From Planctomycetota bacterium (GTDB lineage: Bacteria; Planctomycetota; Phycisphaerae; Phycisphaerales; UBA1924), in assembly GCA_003696675.1 (NCBI GenBank), contig RFGH01000074.1:107170-171169 (forward strand): a stretch of DNA of 64,000 bases, in the 5' to 3' direction. The notes beneath the pieces were generated by a model. That model ran no database searches and had not been told where the DNA came from. It saw nothing but the letters and a program-made list of their open reading frames with translations. Both the position numbers and the translations under genes were made by a program. This document shows positions 54,353 through 63,160 of this stretch, piece after piece. Numbering within the stretch: the stretch's first letter is position 1; every line of letters begins with the position of its first letter.

Positions 54353-55353
54353 GCCTCGTCCTTCTCGAACGCCGAATCGAATGCACGCCCGGCCGGGGCG
54401 AAGTCGAGGGCGCGGACGAACTCAACCGCCTCGGCCGCACCGTGCTCGCGGTCCATGGCGCTGTCCTCCCATTCCACGCTCAGCGGGCCCTGGTAGTTGA
54501 TCCGGTTTAAAGCCCGGATGATGCCCTCGAAATCCACATCGCCCCGCCCCGGGGATCGGAAGTCCCAGCCCCGCCGGTGGTCGCCGAAGGACAGATGCCC
54601 GCCGAGGATGGAGTTGCTCCCGTCCAAGCGCGTGACCGCGTCCTTGATGTGGGCGTGGAAGATCCGCTCGGGGAACCGGTCGATAAGGCGGACCGGATCA
54701 ACCCCCTGCCAGAGCAGATGAGATGGATCGAAGTTGATACCGAACGCCGGGTGGTCGTCGACAGCCGCGAGGGCCCGCTCCATCGTGTGGATGTCGTAGG
54801 CGATCTCGGTCGGGTGCACTTCGAGGGCGAAGCAAACCCCGTGCTGCTGGAATGCGTCGAGGATGGGCCTCCACCGGTCCGCGAAGGCGCGATAGCCCGC
54901 GTCGATTTCCTCCTGGCTCGTCGGGGGAAAGAAATACAGCTTGTGCCACACCGGGGAGCCGGTGAATCCGTTGACGACGCACAGCCCCATCCGCTTTGCG
55001 GCTTCCGCGGTATCGATCATCTCCTGCGCCGCCCGCTCCTGGACACCGTCCGGCCTGCCGTCGCCCCAGACCCTCGCCGGCACGATGGACTTGTGCCGGG
55101 TGTCGATCGGGTCGGACACGGCCTGACCGACCAGGTGATTCGAGATCGCCCAGCATTTGAGTCCATGCCGGGCCAGCAGATCTTGGCGTCCCTGGCAATA
55201 GCTGTCCTCACTCAATGCCCGGTCGACCTCGAAATGGTCCCCCCAACAGGCGAGTTCGAGCCCGTCGTACCCCCAATCCGCGGCCTTCTCGGCGAGAACC
55301 TCCAGCGGCAGATCGGCCCACTGGCCGGTGAAGAGCGTGACGGGTCGGGGCAT
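54349..55353 (-). CDS. Cytoplasmic sugar phosphate isomerase/epimerase-like TIM-barrel protein (3)
   Basis: A 334-residue TIM-barrel protein without a signal; the ATG at 55353 has a GGAG box and a slightly longer frame does not. Metal-site blocks are [32 protein letters not shown] and [15 protein letters not shown], and [14 protein letters not shown] completes the family pattern. It closely resembles IolE/IolI-type or 2-keto-inositol/keto-sugar isomerases. It overlaps the oxidoreductase gene and faces, divergently, the MFS transporter gene across about 120 bases. Confidence 0.92.
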   Translation of the reverse strand: MPRPVTLFTGQWADLPLEVLAEKAADWGYDGLELACWGDHFEVDRALSEDSYCQGRQDLLARHGLKCWAISNHLVGQAVSDPIDTRHKSIVPARVWGDGRPDGVQERAAQEMIDTAEAAKRMGLCVVNGFTGSPVWHKLYFFPPTSQEEIDAGYRAFADRWRPILDAFQQHGVCFALEVHPTEIAYDIHTMERALAAVDDHPAFGINFDPSHLLWQGVDPVRLIDRFPERIFHAHIKDAVTRLDGSNSILGGHLSFGDHRRGWDFRSPGRGDVDFEGIIRALNRINYQGPLSVEWEDSAMDREHGAAEAVEFVRALDFAPAGRAFDSAFEKDEA

Positions 55354-55475
55354 GGGATGGCTCCGAATCAATTTCGGTACGGATGGGGCAAGTCCCGGTC
55401 GCCAATGGCAACCGGTTTCCAGTATGCTGGCCGTTCACGGTTCTCGTGTCAACGACCCGCAGGCAGGATACACCA

Positions 55476-56756
55476 ATGGGCGAACAAGGCCAACGATCCG
55501 GGGCGACCATCGCCGCCCAACTCTCCGTGATGATGTTTCTGCAGTTCTTCCTGTGGGGGGCGTGGTATGTCACGATGGGCCCCTACATGAACGAGGTCGG
55601 GATGGCCTCGGCGATCAAATGGGCGTACACAGTCGGGCCGATCGCTGCCATTGCCTCGCCGTTCTTTCTGGGCATGATTGCCGACCGGTTCTTTGCCACC
55701 GAGCGTGTGCTCGGTGTGATGCACTTTCTCGGCGGGCTGTGCCTGTTTCTCGCACCGACGGCCGCGAAGCAATCATCGACGCTGTTCGTCGTGATGATCC
55801 TGGCCCACATGCTCTGCTACATGCCGACACTCGGGCTGACCAGTTCACTGGCGATGCACAACATGACCGACTCGGAGAAGCAGTTCCCGCTGATCCGCGT
55901 GTTCGGCACGATCGGGTGGATCGCCGCCAACTGGGTGATCTCGTACCTCGCATTCGACAAGTCACCCAACACGTTCTATGTCGCAGGGGGATCGGCCCTG
56001 CTGCTCGGTTTCTTCAGCTTCACCCTTCCGCACACGCCCGCACCAGCGAACGGAAAGCCGTTCTCGGCCCGAGACGCTCTCGGACTGGACTCGCTCGTCC
56101 TCCTGAAGAACCCCTCATTCGCGGTATTCAGTCTCTGCGCTTTCCTGATTTGTATTCCGCTCGCGGCGTATTACGCCTACGCGGGCCAGTATGTCGGCGA
56201 GTCGGGCTTCGACAAGATCGCCAGCACCATGTCCTTCGGACAAATGTCCGAGATCTTCTTTATGCTCGTGATGCCCCTCTGCTTCGCGCGGCTCGGCGTC
56301 AAGTGGATGCTCGCGGTCGGCATGCTCGCCTGGGTCGTTCGCTACGGCCTCTTCGCCGGAGCGGCGGATGATCAGGTCAAATGGATGGTGCTCGGCGGCG
56401 TCATCCTCCACGGCATCTGCTACGACTTCTTCTTCGTCACCGGTCAGATCTATGTCGACAACAAAGCCGGCCCGAAAATCCGCGGGCAGGCCCAGGGCTT
56501 CTTCGTCCTGATCACCCAAGGAGTGGGCATGCTGATCGGCGCCCAGCTGATCGGCTACCTCGTCGCGTGGAAAACCACCACCGTCGGAGAAGTCTCCACC
56601 ATCGACTGGAAATCCGTCTGGATGTACCCCGCTGCCTTCGCCCTGGCCATCCTCGTCGTCTTCGTCCTCCTGTTCCGAGACAAGGGCATGAAACAGGCCA
56701 CAGTTCCCGAGGCTCCGCCCGCGCCCGCAGCACCCGGAGAGACCATTTCTTCTTGA
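55476..56756 (+). CDS. MFS transporter, nucleoside:H+ symporter (NupG) family
   Basis: A 426-residue protein with about 12 hydrophobic helices, started at the ATG at 55476. The N-terminal segment LSVMMFLQFFLWGAWYVTMG and the inner loop GVMHFLGGLCLFLAP resemble the nucleoside-H+ symporter family (Nuc_H_symport), and GTIGWIAANWVISYL matches it too. Family members in planctomycetes often sit in sugar loci, so the substrate could be a sugar or keto-sugar derived from the periplasmic enzymes. The promoter must lie in the short divergent space shared with the isomerase gene. Confidence 0.88.
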   Translation: MGEQGQRSGATIAAQLSVMMFLQFFLWGAWYVTMGPYMNEVGMASAIKWAYTVGPIAAIASPFFLGMIADRFFATERVLGVMHFLGGLCLFLAPTAAKQSSTLFVVMILAHMLCYMPTLGLTSSLAMHNMTDSEKQFPLIRVFGTIGWIAANWVISYLAFDKSPNTFYVAGGSALLLGFFSFTLPHTPAPANGKPFSARDALGLDSLVLLKNPSFAVFSLCAFLICIPLAAYYAYAGQYVGESGFDKIASTMSFGQMSEIFFMLVMPLCFARLGVKWMLAVGMLAWVVRYGLFAGAADDQVKWMVLGGVILHGICYDFFFVTGQIYVDNKAGPKIRGQAQGFFVLITQGVGMLIGAQLIGYLVAWKTTTVGEVSTIDWKSVWMYPAAFALAILVVFVLLFRDKGMKQATVPEAPPAPAAPGETISS

Positions 56757-56850
56757 ACTGCGGATCAGCCGCGCGGTAGGTTGTCCGTCCCGCATCCACA
56801 CCCACACCACCCGGCCACGAGACCCGGCCGATCCACGAGGAGATCACCCC

Positions 56851-58194
56851 ATGACTGACCACACCCCCACTCCACCCGCGGCCAGCCCCACCCGCCGCCA
56901 GTTTCTCGGCGCCACCGCCTTGGCCGGTGCCGCGGCCGTCCTCGGCTCGGCCGGCTCAGCCGCCAACGCCCGCACCACAACCCGCCTGCTCCCGACGGTC
57001 AGCAGCGCCCGCGTCCGTGCTCCCGGCAAGAGCGAGACCATCCGCATGGCCGTCATCGGCACCGGCGGCATGGGTACAGGCCACGCGCACGCCTTCATGA
57101 ACTTCGCGCAGCGTGAGATGGAAAATGTCCAGGTCGTTGCGTTGGCCGATGTCTGCGACGAGCGCCGCCAGAACTGCCTGAATGCCTGTCTTGAGAAGCA
57201 GCCCGGTGTCGATGTCCAGAGCACCCGCGACTACCGCGAGGTCCTCCAGCGGGACGACATCCATGGCGTCCTGATCGCATCGCCGGAACACTGGCACGCC
57301 CAGCACGCGATCGATGCGCTGACCGCCGGCAAGGATGTCTATTGCGAGAAGCCGATGACCCTGCGTCTCGATCAGGCCATGCAGGTTCGCAAGGCGGTGC
57401 TTGATCACCCCGAGCAGATCTTCCAGATCGGCACGCAGATGATCATGCTGCCAAAGTACCAGGAGGCCCGCAAGGCGATCAAGGCTGGCAAGATCGGTAC
57501 GCCCATCTGGTCCCAGACCTCGTACTGCCGCAACACGCCCAGCGGCGAGTGGAACTACTACGGCATCAACCCCGACTGGAAGCCCGGGGAAAACCTCGAC
57601 TGGAACGCCTGGCTCGGCCATCTCGGACCGCGCGAGTGGGACCCGAAGGTCTACGCCCGTTGGCGCCGCTATCGCGACTTCTCCACCGGCATCATCGGCG
57701 ACCTCTTGGTCCATGTGATGACGCCCATGATCTTCGCTCTCGACGCCGGCTGGCCCACCAAGGTCGCCGCAACCGCGACGCACATGGTCGATCACGACAT
57801 GGAGAACCATGACCAGATCAATATGAATGTCGTCTTTGAAACCGGCCACACCATGGTCGTCGCCGGCTCCACCAACAACGAGGTCGGCTTGGAGACCATG
57901 ATCCGCGGCAATATGGCCAACATGTACCTCAACGGTCGGCATGTCGATATCCGCCCCGAGCGCGTCTATGTCGACGATGTCGACCGCGAGGAGATCACCT
58001 GCCCGGACATCGGCAATGATCAGGACCAGCTCCGTCTCAACTGGCTGTCCTGCATGCGCACCCGCGAGCCCGCCGCGTCGAATATCGACCTCGCCAGCAA
58101 GGTCATGGTCGCCGTCGACCTCGCGACCCGATCGGCCTGGGACGGCCACACCTATACCTTCGACCCGGCCACCATGCAGGCCAAGCAGGTCTGA
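56851..58194 (+). CDS. Tat-exported Gfo/Idh/MocA oxidoreductase (4)
   Basis: A 447-residue oxidoreductase. The Tat signal is SPTRRQFLGATALAGAAAVL (Arg15-Arg16). The Rossmann loop reads IRMAVIGTGGMGTGHAHAF, the catalytic EKP is at 166-168 (CEKPMTLR), and the second site is GIIGDLLVHVMTPMIFAL. A Trp/Tyr-rich insertion (SGEWNYYGINPDWKPGENLD) marks a planctomycete-type subfamily. It lies 94 bases after the MFS gene and two bases before a second ApbE gene. A redox role in the periplasm, with the NAD(P) held tightly, is expected. Confidence 0.92.
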   Translation: MTDHTPTPPAASPTRRQFLGATALAGAAAVLGSAGSAANARTTTRLLPTVSSARVRAPGKSETIRMAVIGTGGMGTGHAHAFMNFAQREMENVQVVALADVCDERRQNCLNACLEKQPGVDVQSTRDYREVLQRDDIHGVLIASPEHWHAQHAIDALTAGKDVYCEKPMTLRLDQAMQVRKAVLDHPEQIFQIGTQMIMLPKYQEARKAIKAGKIGTPIWSQTSYCRNTPSGEWNYYGINPDWKPGENLDWNAWLGHLGPREWDPKVYARWRRYRDFSTGIIGDLLVHVMTPMIFALDAGWPTKVAATATHMVDHDMENHDQINMNVVFETGHTMVVAGSTNNEVGLETMIRGNMANMYLNGRHVDIRPERVYVDDVDREEITCPDIGNDQDQLRLNWLSCMRTREPAASNIDLASKVMVAVDLATRSAWDGHTYTFDPATMQAKQV

Positions 58195-58196
58195 CC

Positions 58197-59132
58197 GTGT
58201 CAGCAGACGCCGGACCGGTCATGCGAGCGTTTGACGCCATGGGCACGCGCTTCGAGTGCGTGCTCGTGGCGTTCTCACGCGCGATGCAGCCGTTCGAGCC
58301 GGTCGCTATCGCCGAAGAGATCGAGCTGCTCATCAAGGACTGGCACGCCCGACTCTCCGTATTCGATGAGACATCGTGCGTCTCAGTGATCAACCGCATC
58401 GCCGCCGACACGCCCGTCACCATCGACCGAGAGCTGCTCGCCCTGATCCGGCGCTGCCTGCACGCCGCTCGCATGACGGACGGGGCGTTCGACATCTCGC
58501 TGGGCTCGCTCATGCAAGCCCACGGCTTCCGGCCCACACCCGCAGAGACAGCACCCGCCCGCTTCGGCTGGCGTTCGGTCCGCCTGGACGAACACGCCAG
58601 CACTATCCGATTCACCCAGCCCGGCATCCGGCTGGACTTCGGCGGTGTCGCCAAGGGCTTCGCGCTCGATCTGGCCAGGAACGAACTCCGCGCGCAGGGC
58701 CTTGTGTCCGGGCTGCTCCACGGCGGGACTTCATCCGTCGTCGGCATCGGGCTCAGCCCCGACGGCCGACCGTGGCGTGTCCGGGCTACGCCGGACGACC
58801 CGTCCGCCCCGGTCGTCGACCTGACGGATCTGGCAATGTCCGTTTCCGCCCCCACCGGCCGAATGGCCAACGGCAAAGGCCACATCATGGACGGTCGGTC
58901 GGCGTCGCCTTCGAGCGGTTGCCTGGCCGCCTGCGTGGTCGGTCCCTCGGCCGAGGTATGCGAGGTCTGGTCCACCACGCTCGTTGTCGAGCCGGCCCTC
59001 CTCGATGCACTCCCACCCGGATTCCAGGCATCCATCCGTCGCGACGACCTTTGGTCGTCGAGCGGACAGCCCGTTCCTTTCGATCCCTCTCCCTCCATTT
59101 GTTCAGAGGTCCACGAACATGTCCGAGTTTGA
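58197..59132 (+). CDS. Degenerate ApbE-family protein (copy 2)
   Basis: A 311-residue ApbE-family protein starting at GTG 58197, two bases past the upstream stop (an ATG at 58221 is possible). It has no signal peptide or lipobox. Recognisable parts are MGTRFECVLVA, MTDGAFDISLGSL and LDFGGVAKGFALD. The later flavin and metal motifs are changed: LIDxGGDI is LLHGGTSSV, ATSGxxER is SVSAPTGR and HIIDPRTG is HIMDGRSA. FMN transfer may therefore be lost or altered. Its end overlaps the next oxidoreductase gene by 14 bases. Confidence 0.85.
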   Translation: MSADAGPVMRAFDAMGTRFECVLVAFSRAMQPFEPVAIAEEIELLIKDWHARLSVFDETSCVSVINRIAADTPVTIDRELLALIRRCLHAARMTDGAFDISLGSLMQAHGFRPTPAETAPARFGWRSVRLDEHASTIRFTQPGIRLDFGGVAKGFALDLARNELRAQGLVSGLLHGGTSSVVGIGLSPDGRPWRVRATPDDPSAPVVDLTDLAMSVSAPTGRMANGKGHIMDGRSASPSSGCLAACVVGPSAEVCEVWSTTLVVEPALLDALPPGFQASIRRDDLWSSSGQPVPFDPSPSICSEVHEHVRV

Positions 59133-60345
59133 TCGCCGCGATTTCCTCGCCATGGCCGCCGGTTCGGCCGCCGCATTCGCCTTCGTCCCCTCCGCCCTCG
59201 GATCGAGGGTGTGGACCCATGCGGACGCCCTGCGCATCGGCGTGGTCGGCGCCGGCCGCCAGGGCCGCGCCGCGGTCGGCGAGTTGACCAAGATCGACGG
59301 AGTCACCGTCACGGGCATCTGCGACACCGACGAACGCCGGCTCGCGTCGGGACTCCGCCGCTCCTCGGGAGCCAAGGGCTTCTCTACCGTCGATGCGATG
59401 CTCAAGTCCAACGACATCGACGCAGTGGTTGTCGCCACGCCGACGCATACCCACAAGGAAGTGGCCCTCGCCGCGTTGGCCGCGGGCAAGCACATCTATT
59501 GCGAGTGCCCGCTGGCCCACACCCGCGCCGACTGCTCGGCCATCGCTCAGGCGGCCCGCGGAGCGGGCGCGGTGGCTGCCGGAGGGTTCCAAGGCCGCTC
59601 CAACCCTGTCTACCAGCTCGCACGCGGCTTCTTCAAGTCCGATTCGGTCCGGGACATGGTCACGCTCCGTGCACAGAACAACGAGAAGACCAGCTGGGTC
59701 TCCCCGGCATCGGACCCGGCACGGTACAACGAGCTCAACTGGAAACTCGACCCGGCGGTCTCGCTCGGGCTTGCAGGCGAGCTCGGAGCCCAGCAGTTCG
59801 ATGTCTTCCACTGGTACACCGACCGCTACCCGGTGCGTGTGATCGGCCGCGGCAGCATCCGCGCTTGGGAGGACGGGCGAAAGGTCCCGGACACGATCAG
59901 CCTGATGCTCGAGTTCGACAACGGCGCCGTGCTCCAGTACGCCGCGACCATCGGTAACTCCTACGAAGGCGCCGCTGAGTACTTCTACGGCACCAATGCC
60001 GCCATCAAACTGGGCTGGTCCCACGGATGGATGTTCAAGGAATCCGACGCACCAACCCAAGGCTGGGAGGTCTACGCCAACCGCCAGCAGTTCCACAACG
60101 ACGAAGGCATCACCCTGATCGCCGGCGCGACCAAACTCGCCGAACAGGGCAAGCTCAAGGACGGCGTCGGACTGCCCCACCCCTCGCTCTATTACGCCTT
60201 GGCGGACTGGATCAACGCGATCGGCTCCGGCGGAACGCCCGCGTGCTCGATGGATGAAGCCGCCCGCGCCACCGTGGTGGGCATCGCCGCAAACGAAGCC
60301 GTGATGACCTCCAAGCCCGTCGATATCGACCTGAGCACCCTCTAA
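59119..60345 (+). CDS. Tat-exported Gfo/Idh/MocA-family protein (5) without the catalytic lysine
   Basis: A 408-residue protein started at the ATG at 59119. The Tat signal is FDRRDFLAMAAGSAAAFAF (Arg6-Arg7) and the nucleotide loop LRIGVVGAGRQGRAAVG. The usual EKP is ECP here (Glu129-Cys130-Pro131; IYCECPLAH), and the region aligned with GELGSHQID reads GELGAQQFD, with Gln225 in place of the His. The fold and the C-terminal beta sheet seem whole. The protein may be a non-catalytic binder or use another chemistry. It overlaps the degenerate ApbE gene. Confidence 0.9.
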   Translation: MSEFDRRDFLAMAAGSAAAFAFVPSALGSRVWTHADALRIGVVGAGRQGRAAVGELTKIDGVTVTGICDTDERRLASGLRRSSGAKGFSTVDAMLKSNDIDAVVVATPTHTHKEVALAALAAGKHIYCECPLAHTRADCSAIAQAARGAGAVAAGGFQGRSNPVYQLARGFFKSDSVRDMVTLRAQNNEKTSWVSPASDPARYNELNWKLDPAVSLGLAGELGAQQFDVFHWYTDRYPVRVIGRGSIRAWEDGRKVPDTISLMLEFDNGAVLQYAATIGNSYEGAAEYFYGTNAAIKLGWSHGWMFKESDAPTQGWEVYANRQQFHNDEGITLIAGATKLAEQGKLKDGVGLPHPSLYYALADWINAIGSGGTPACSMDEAARATVVGIAANEAVMTSKPVDIDLSTL

Positions 60346-60361
60346 GGACGCCGCTTCACTC

Positions 60362-61126
60362 ATGCCACGACTCACATCGCTCCACCCGTTCACGCGGCTC
60401 GGCATCGCCCTGCTTGTGATCACATTGCTCGGCGGCTACGCCGTCTCCGGGCTGCACCTGCAGTGGCACTACTCCAACCGGGACGGCATCGAGGGCATGA
60501 CCCTGGATGACATCCGGGGCCATTACCACGGCGTGCAGTCTCCCTCGCCGCTGATCGCCGCCCTGGAATCGGGCCACCCCGAGAATCTGCCCGATCCTGA
60601 GCGAAACGCGCTCCTCGAGTGGCTCCGGTCCGGCACCAACCTTTCCGAGGGCTACGACGATCTCGACCTTGGTGACATGGCCCCGGCCGAGATCATCGCG
60701 GTCAACTGCCTGAGCTGCCACAGCCGATCGGCATCGGGCCCGGACGCATACGCCCAACTCCCGCTGGAGTACTGGGACGACATCCAGCCAATCGCCTACG
60801 CCAAGGACATCCAGCCGACGAGCGAGGAAATCCTCGCCATGAGCCAGCACACCCACGCGCCGACCATGGCGGTGATCCTGATCGTTCTTGCCCTGCTCGG
60901 TGCGATGACCCGCACCCCCAAAGCCCTCACAGGGCTGATCGTCTTTGTCGGCTCCGCCGGACTGCTCGCGGATATGGCGGGATGGTGGCTGGCGCGAAGC
61001 AACGACGCCTGGGTGTACGCGATCGTCGCGGGCGGCTTCTGCTACGCGGCGGCCACGACGCTGGTCGGCATCTTCGTGGTGCTCGATTGCCTGATCCCGG
61101 CTCGCCGTCCCGTGGCCGACGACTGA
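60362..61126 (+). CDS. Membrane protein with a c-type haem motif
   Basis: A 254-residue protein of unknown family. A membrane helix at about residues 12-31 is followed by an extracytoplasmic domain with a single CLSCH haem-binding motif (Cys116, Cys119, His120), and three further helices lie at about 166-245 (TMAVILIVLALLGAM and following). The domain is periplasmic if the first helix is an anchor or signal. It is separated by 16 bases from the oxidoreductase gene and ends 8 bases before the convergent membrane-protein gene. It could carry electrons from the periplasmic oxidoreductases to the respiratory chain; that is inference. Confidence 0.85.
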   Translation: MPRLTSLHPFTRLGIALLVITLLGGYAVSGLHLQWHYSNRDGIEGMTLDDIRGHYHGVQSPSPLIAALESGHPENLPDPERNALLEWLRSGTNLSEGYDDLDLGDMAPAEIIAVNCLSCHSRSASGPDAYAQLPLEYWDDIQPIAYAKDIQPTSEEILAMSQHTHAPTMAVILIVLALLGAMTRTPKALTGLIVFVGSAGLLADMAGWWLARSNDAWVYAIVAGGFCYAAATTLVGIFVVLDCLIPARRPVADD

Positions 61127-61134
61127 CCACCGTG

Positions 61135-62373
61135 TCAGCCCGGCTCACGCTCACGGAACAACACCGGCAACGCCAACGCGATGATCATCCCAGGGGCCAA
61201 CCAGATCCCCTGCCGCTCGATCATGCCCATCCAGAAGAACGGTGCGGCCAGAACACACGCCCCGACCCATCCGGCGTGACTCGAACGGCGACGACGCGGG
61301 ATCATCCGTCCCCACACATACACCGGGAACACGAGCCCGTAGGCCGCCATGAACAGGCGATAGCCGATCTCACCGGCAGAGAGCCCGGCGTGCGGCATCA
61401 GGTTCGGCGCCGCCATGCCCGCCAGACCCGCACCGATACACGCAACCAGCGCCGTCGATACGCCGAAGGGGTCCGACCACAGCATCCGCCCGCGTTCTTC
61501 TGAGCTCACCGGACCAACGCCGGGGCTGGTCAACCGCTCCGCGTGAACGCGAACAGTGAAAATCCATTGCGCGAAGATGTGCAGCAACACGGCCGCTCCG
61601 GCCCACGGGGCGGCGGTCGGTTCCGCACGACCCTCGAGCACCGCCAGCACCGGCCCGGTGTACACCACGGTCAGCCCGATCATCACCGGAAACAGCACCC
61701 AGAAGCCGAAGCCGAACGCCACCCGTCCTCCGCGGCCCCCATCCGTGGACCGCCGGGCAAGCAGAAAGGTCAGATCAAGATACGGACAGAGCATGAAACC
61801 GAACACGCATACCGGCATCAACCACAACGCGGACCCCGGATGCGTCGGCGGATCAATCATGGCAGCGGTGCCCGGCCCCAAGGCACCGGGCGAACTCAGC
61901 ACCGAGACGAGCACCCCCAGCCCCACGAGCCACAACAGCAAAGCCGCCCGTGGGCCGGCGCCACGCCGCAACACACGCCCAAGAGAGATGGCCCACGCCA
62001 CGCCCACCGCGAGCGATCCCATGATCCAGGTATCCGGGATGGGGAACACCTGCCGCAAGAACGACCCGACCCATGCGAGCCAGTACACATGAAACGCCAA
62101 GGTGACGATCGAAAAAGCCTTCGTCATCGGGCCGTGCTCACGAACGATGCGCTCGGCCGCTTCCGGGCTTCGGAGCACGAACCCCATCGCTCCCGCCCCG
62201 ATCACATTGGGCAGAAAGAAAACCAGATACCCCATCCATCCAGCGTCACGCATCAGCAACGCCGGCAGGAACATCCCGATGCACCATGTCCAAGAGCATG
62301 CGAGGAACGCGGCCCATAGGATCGGCGGATGCTTCAGTATCGCCTTATCGTGTGGTGAGGGGCTGTCTGCCAT
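61135..62373 (-). CDS. Twelve-helix integral membrane protein of unknown function
   Basis: A 412-residue protein with about 12 hydrophobic segments (for example PPILWAAFLACSWTWCIGMF and GIWLAPGMIIALALPVLF). The ATG at 62373 is preferred to a longer frame. No transporter signature, binding motif or soluble domain is evident; the central loop has a short charged stretch (RRSTDGGRGGRVAFGFGF). It starts 31 bases after the hotdog-like gene and is convergent with the haem protein gene. I cannot assign a substrate. Confidence 0.85.
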   Translation of the reverse strand: MADSPSPHDKAILKHPPILWAAFLACSWTWCIGMFLPALLMRDAGWMGYLVFFLPNVIGAGAMGFVLRSPEAAERIVREHGPMTKAFSIVTLAFHVYWLAWVGSFLRQVFPIPDTWIMGSLAVGVAWAISLGRVLRRGAGPRAALLLWLVGLGVLVSVLSSPGALGPGTAAMIDPPTHPGSALWLMPVCVFGFMLCPYLDLTFLLARRSTDGGRGGRVAFGFGFWVLFPVMIGLTVVYTGPVLAVLEGRAEPTAAPWAGAAVLLHIFAQWIFTVRVHAERLTSPGVGPVSSEERGRMLWSDPFGVSTALVACIGAGLAGMAAPNLMPHAGLSAGEIGYRLFMAAYGLVFPVYVWGRMIPRRRRSSHAGWVGACVLAAPFFWMGMIERQGIWLAPGMIIALALPVLFREREPG

Positions 62374-62404
62374 GCCGGTGCGGGGTCCATGCGGGCGAGA
62401 GCGG

Positions 62405-63130
62405 CTACGCACCCCGATAGGTGCGTCCCTTGCTCTTCTGGTGCTGCTTGGGGGTCACATGGAATGTGGCGGTGCACCGACCCACCCGCTTCTCTCGGCC
62501 GCCGAGCCGTTCCTTGAGCGACCGCTCGCCCTTCGGCTTCCTCCGGGTCTTTTGCCGTTCGGCCTTGGCGTAGCTCGGCACCAGCTGCACGACCTCCATG
62601 TCGAGCGTGATGTTGAACTCCTGGCCAGTGGCGATCAGCGCCTTGATGTCTTCACGCGGGGTGATCCGGTACTCGGCCGGTCCGAAGCAGGGCCGCTTGA
62701 AGGTGTACTCCAGGTGCTTGCACACCACGGTGTAATCACCGCCGACATAGCCGAACACATAGGACCCGCCGGCAATCTCGGAGTTGCCTAGGAGCGCCGC
62801 GCCTGCCATCGCGTTGTACCAGTTGCGATTGAACCGTCGGAAGGGAAGCACGGCACGGAAGGTCGTGTCGTCGACCTTCTTCATCTGGATGCCCGACTTG
62901 GCCGCATAGGGCAGCCAGATCATCGAGCAGACCTTGTGCCAGAAGTTGTTCCGCGTGCTCAGCCGACTGACGAAGGCATCGATGCGATCCATCATCGAGG
63001 GCTTGGCAGGACGCGGACGCTTGATCGGGGGATCACCCTTCGGGGTCGCACCACCCCCGTGCTCCCCAACCGGGGCAGGCTGCGCGGGCGTCTCGGTCTC
63101 GGGCTGGATGGTGTCGGTGGCTTGATCCAC
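62405..63130 (-). CDS. Hotdog-like (DUF4442-type) protein
   Basis: A 241-residue protein starting at GTG 63130. After a disordered Pro/Thr-rich stretch (residues 1-45) a domain of about 120 residues has the hotdog pattern seen in DUF4442/thioesterase-like proteins: FNRNWYNAMAGAALLGNSEI and GGSYVFGYVGGDYTVVCKHL, then CFGPAEYRITPRED. The C-terminus is Lys/Arg-rich (residues 200-241), possibly for nucleic acid binding. The catalytic residues are not identifiable, so activity is unproven. It lies 30 bases after the kinase gene and belongs to the same transcript. Confidence 0.7.
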   Translation of the reverse strand: MDQATDTIQPETETPAQPAPVGEHGGGATPKGDPPIKRPRPAKPSMMDRIDAFVSRLSTRNNFWHKVCSMIWLPYAAKSGIQMKKVDDTTFRAVLPFRRFNRNWYNAMAGAALLGNSEIAGGSYVFGYVGGDYTVVCKHLEYTFKRPCFGPAEYRITPREDIKALIATGQEFNITLDMEVVQLVPSYAKAERQKTRRKPKGERSLKERLGGREKRVGRCTATFHVTPKQHQKSKGRTYRGA

Positions 63131-63160
63131 GGTCCCGCATCGTAGGGACGCTCGGGCGGT

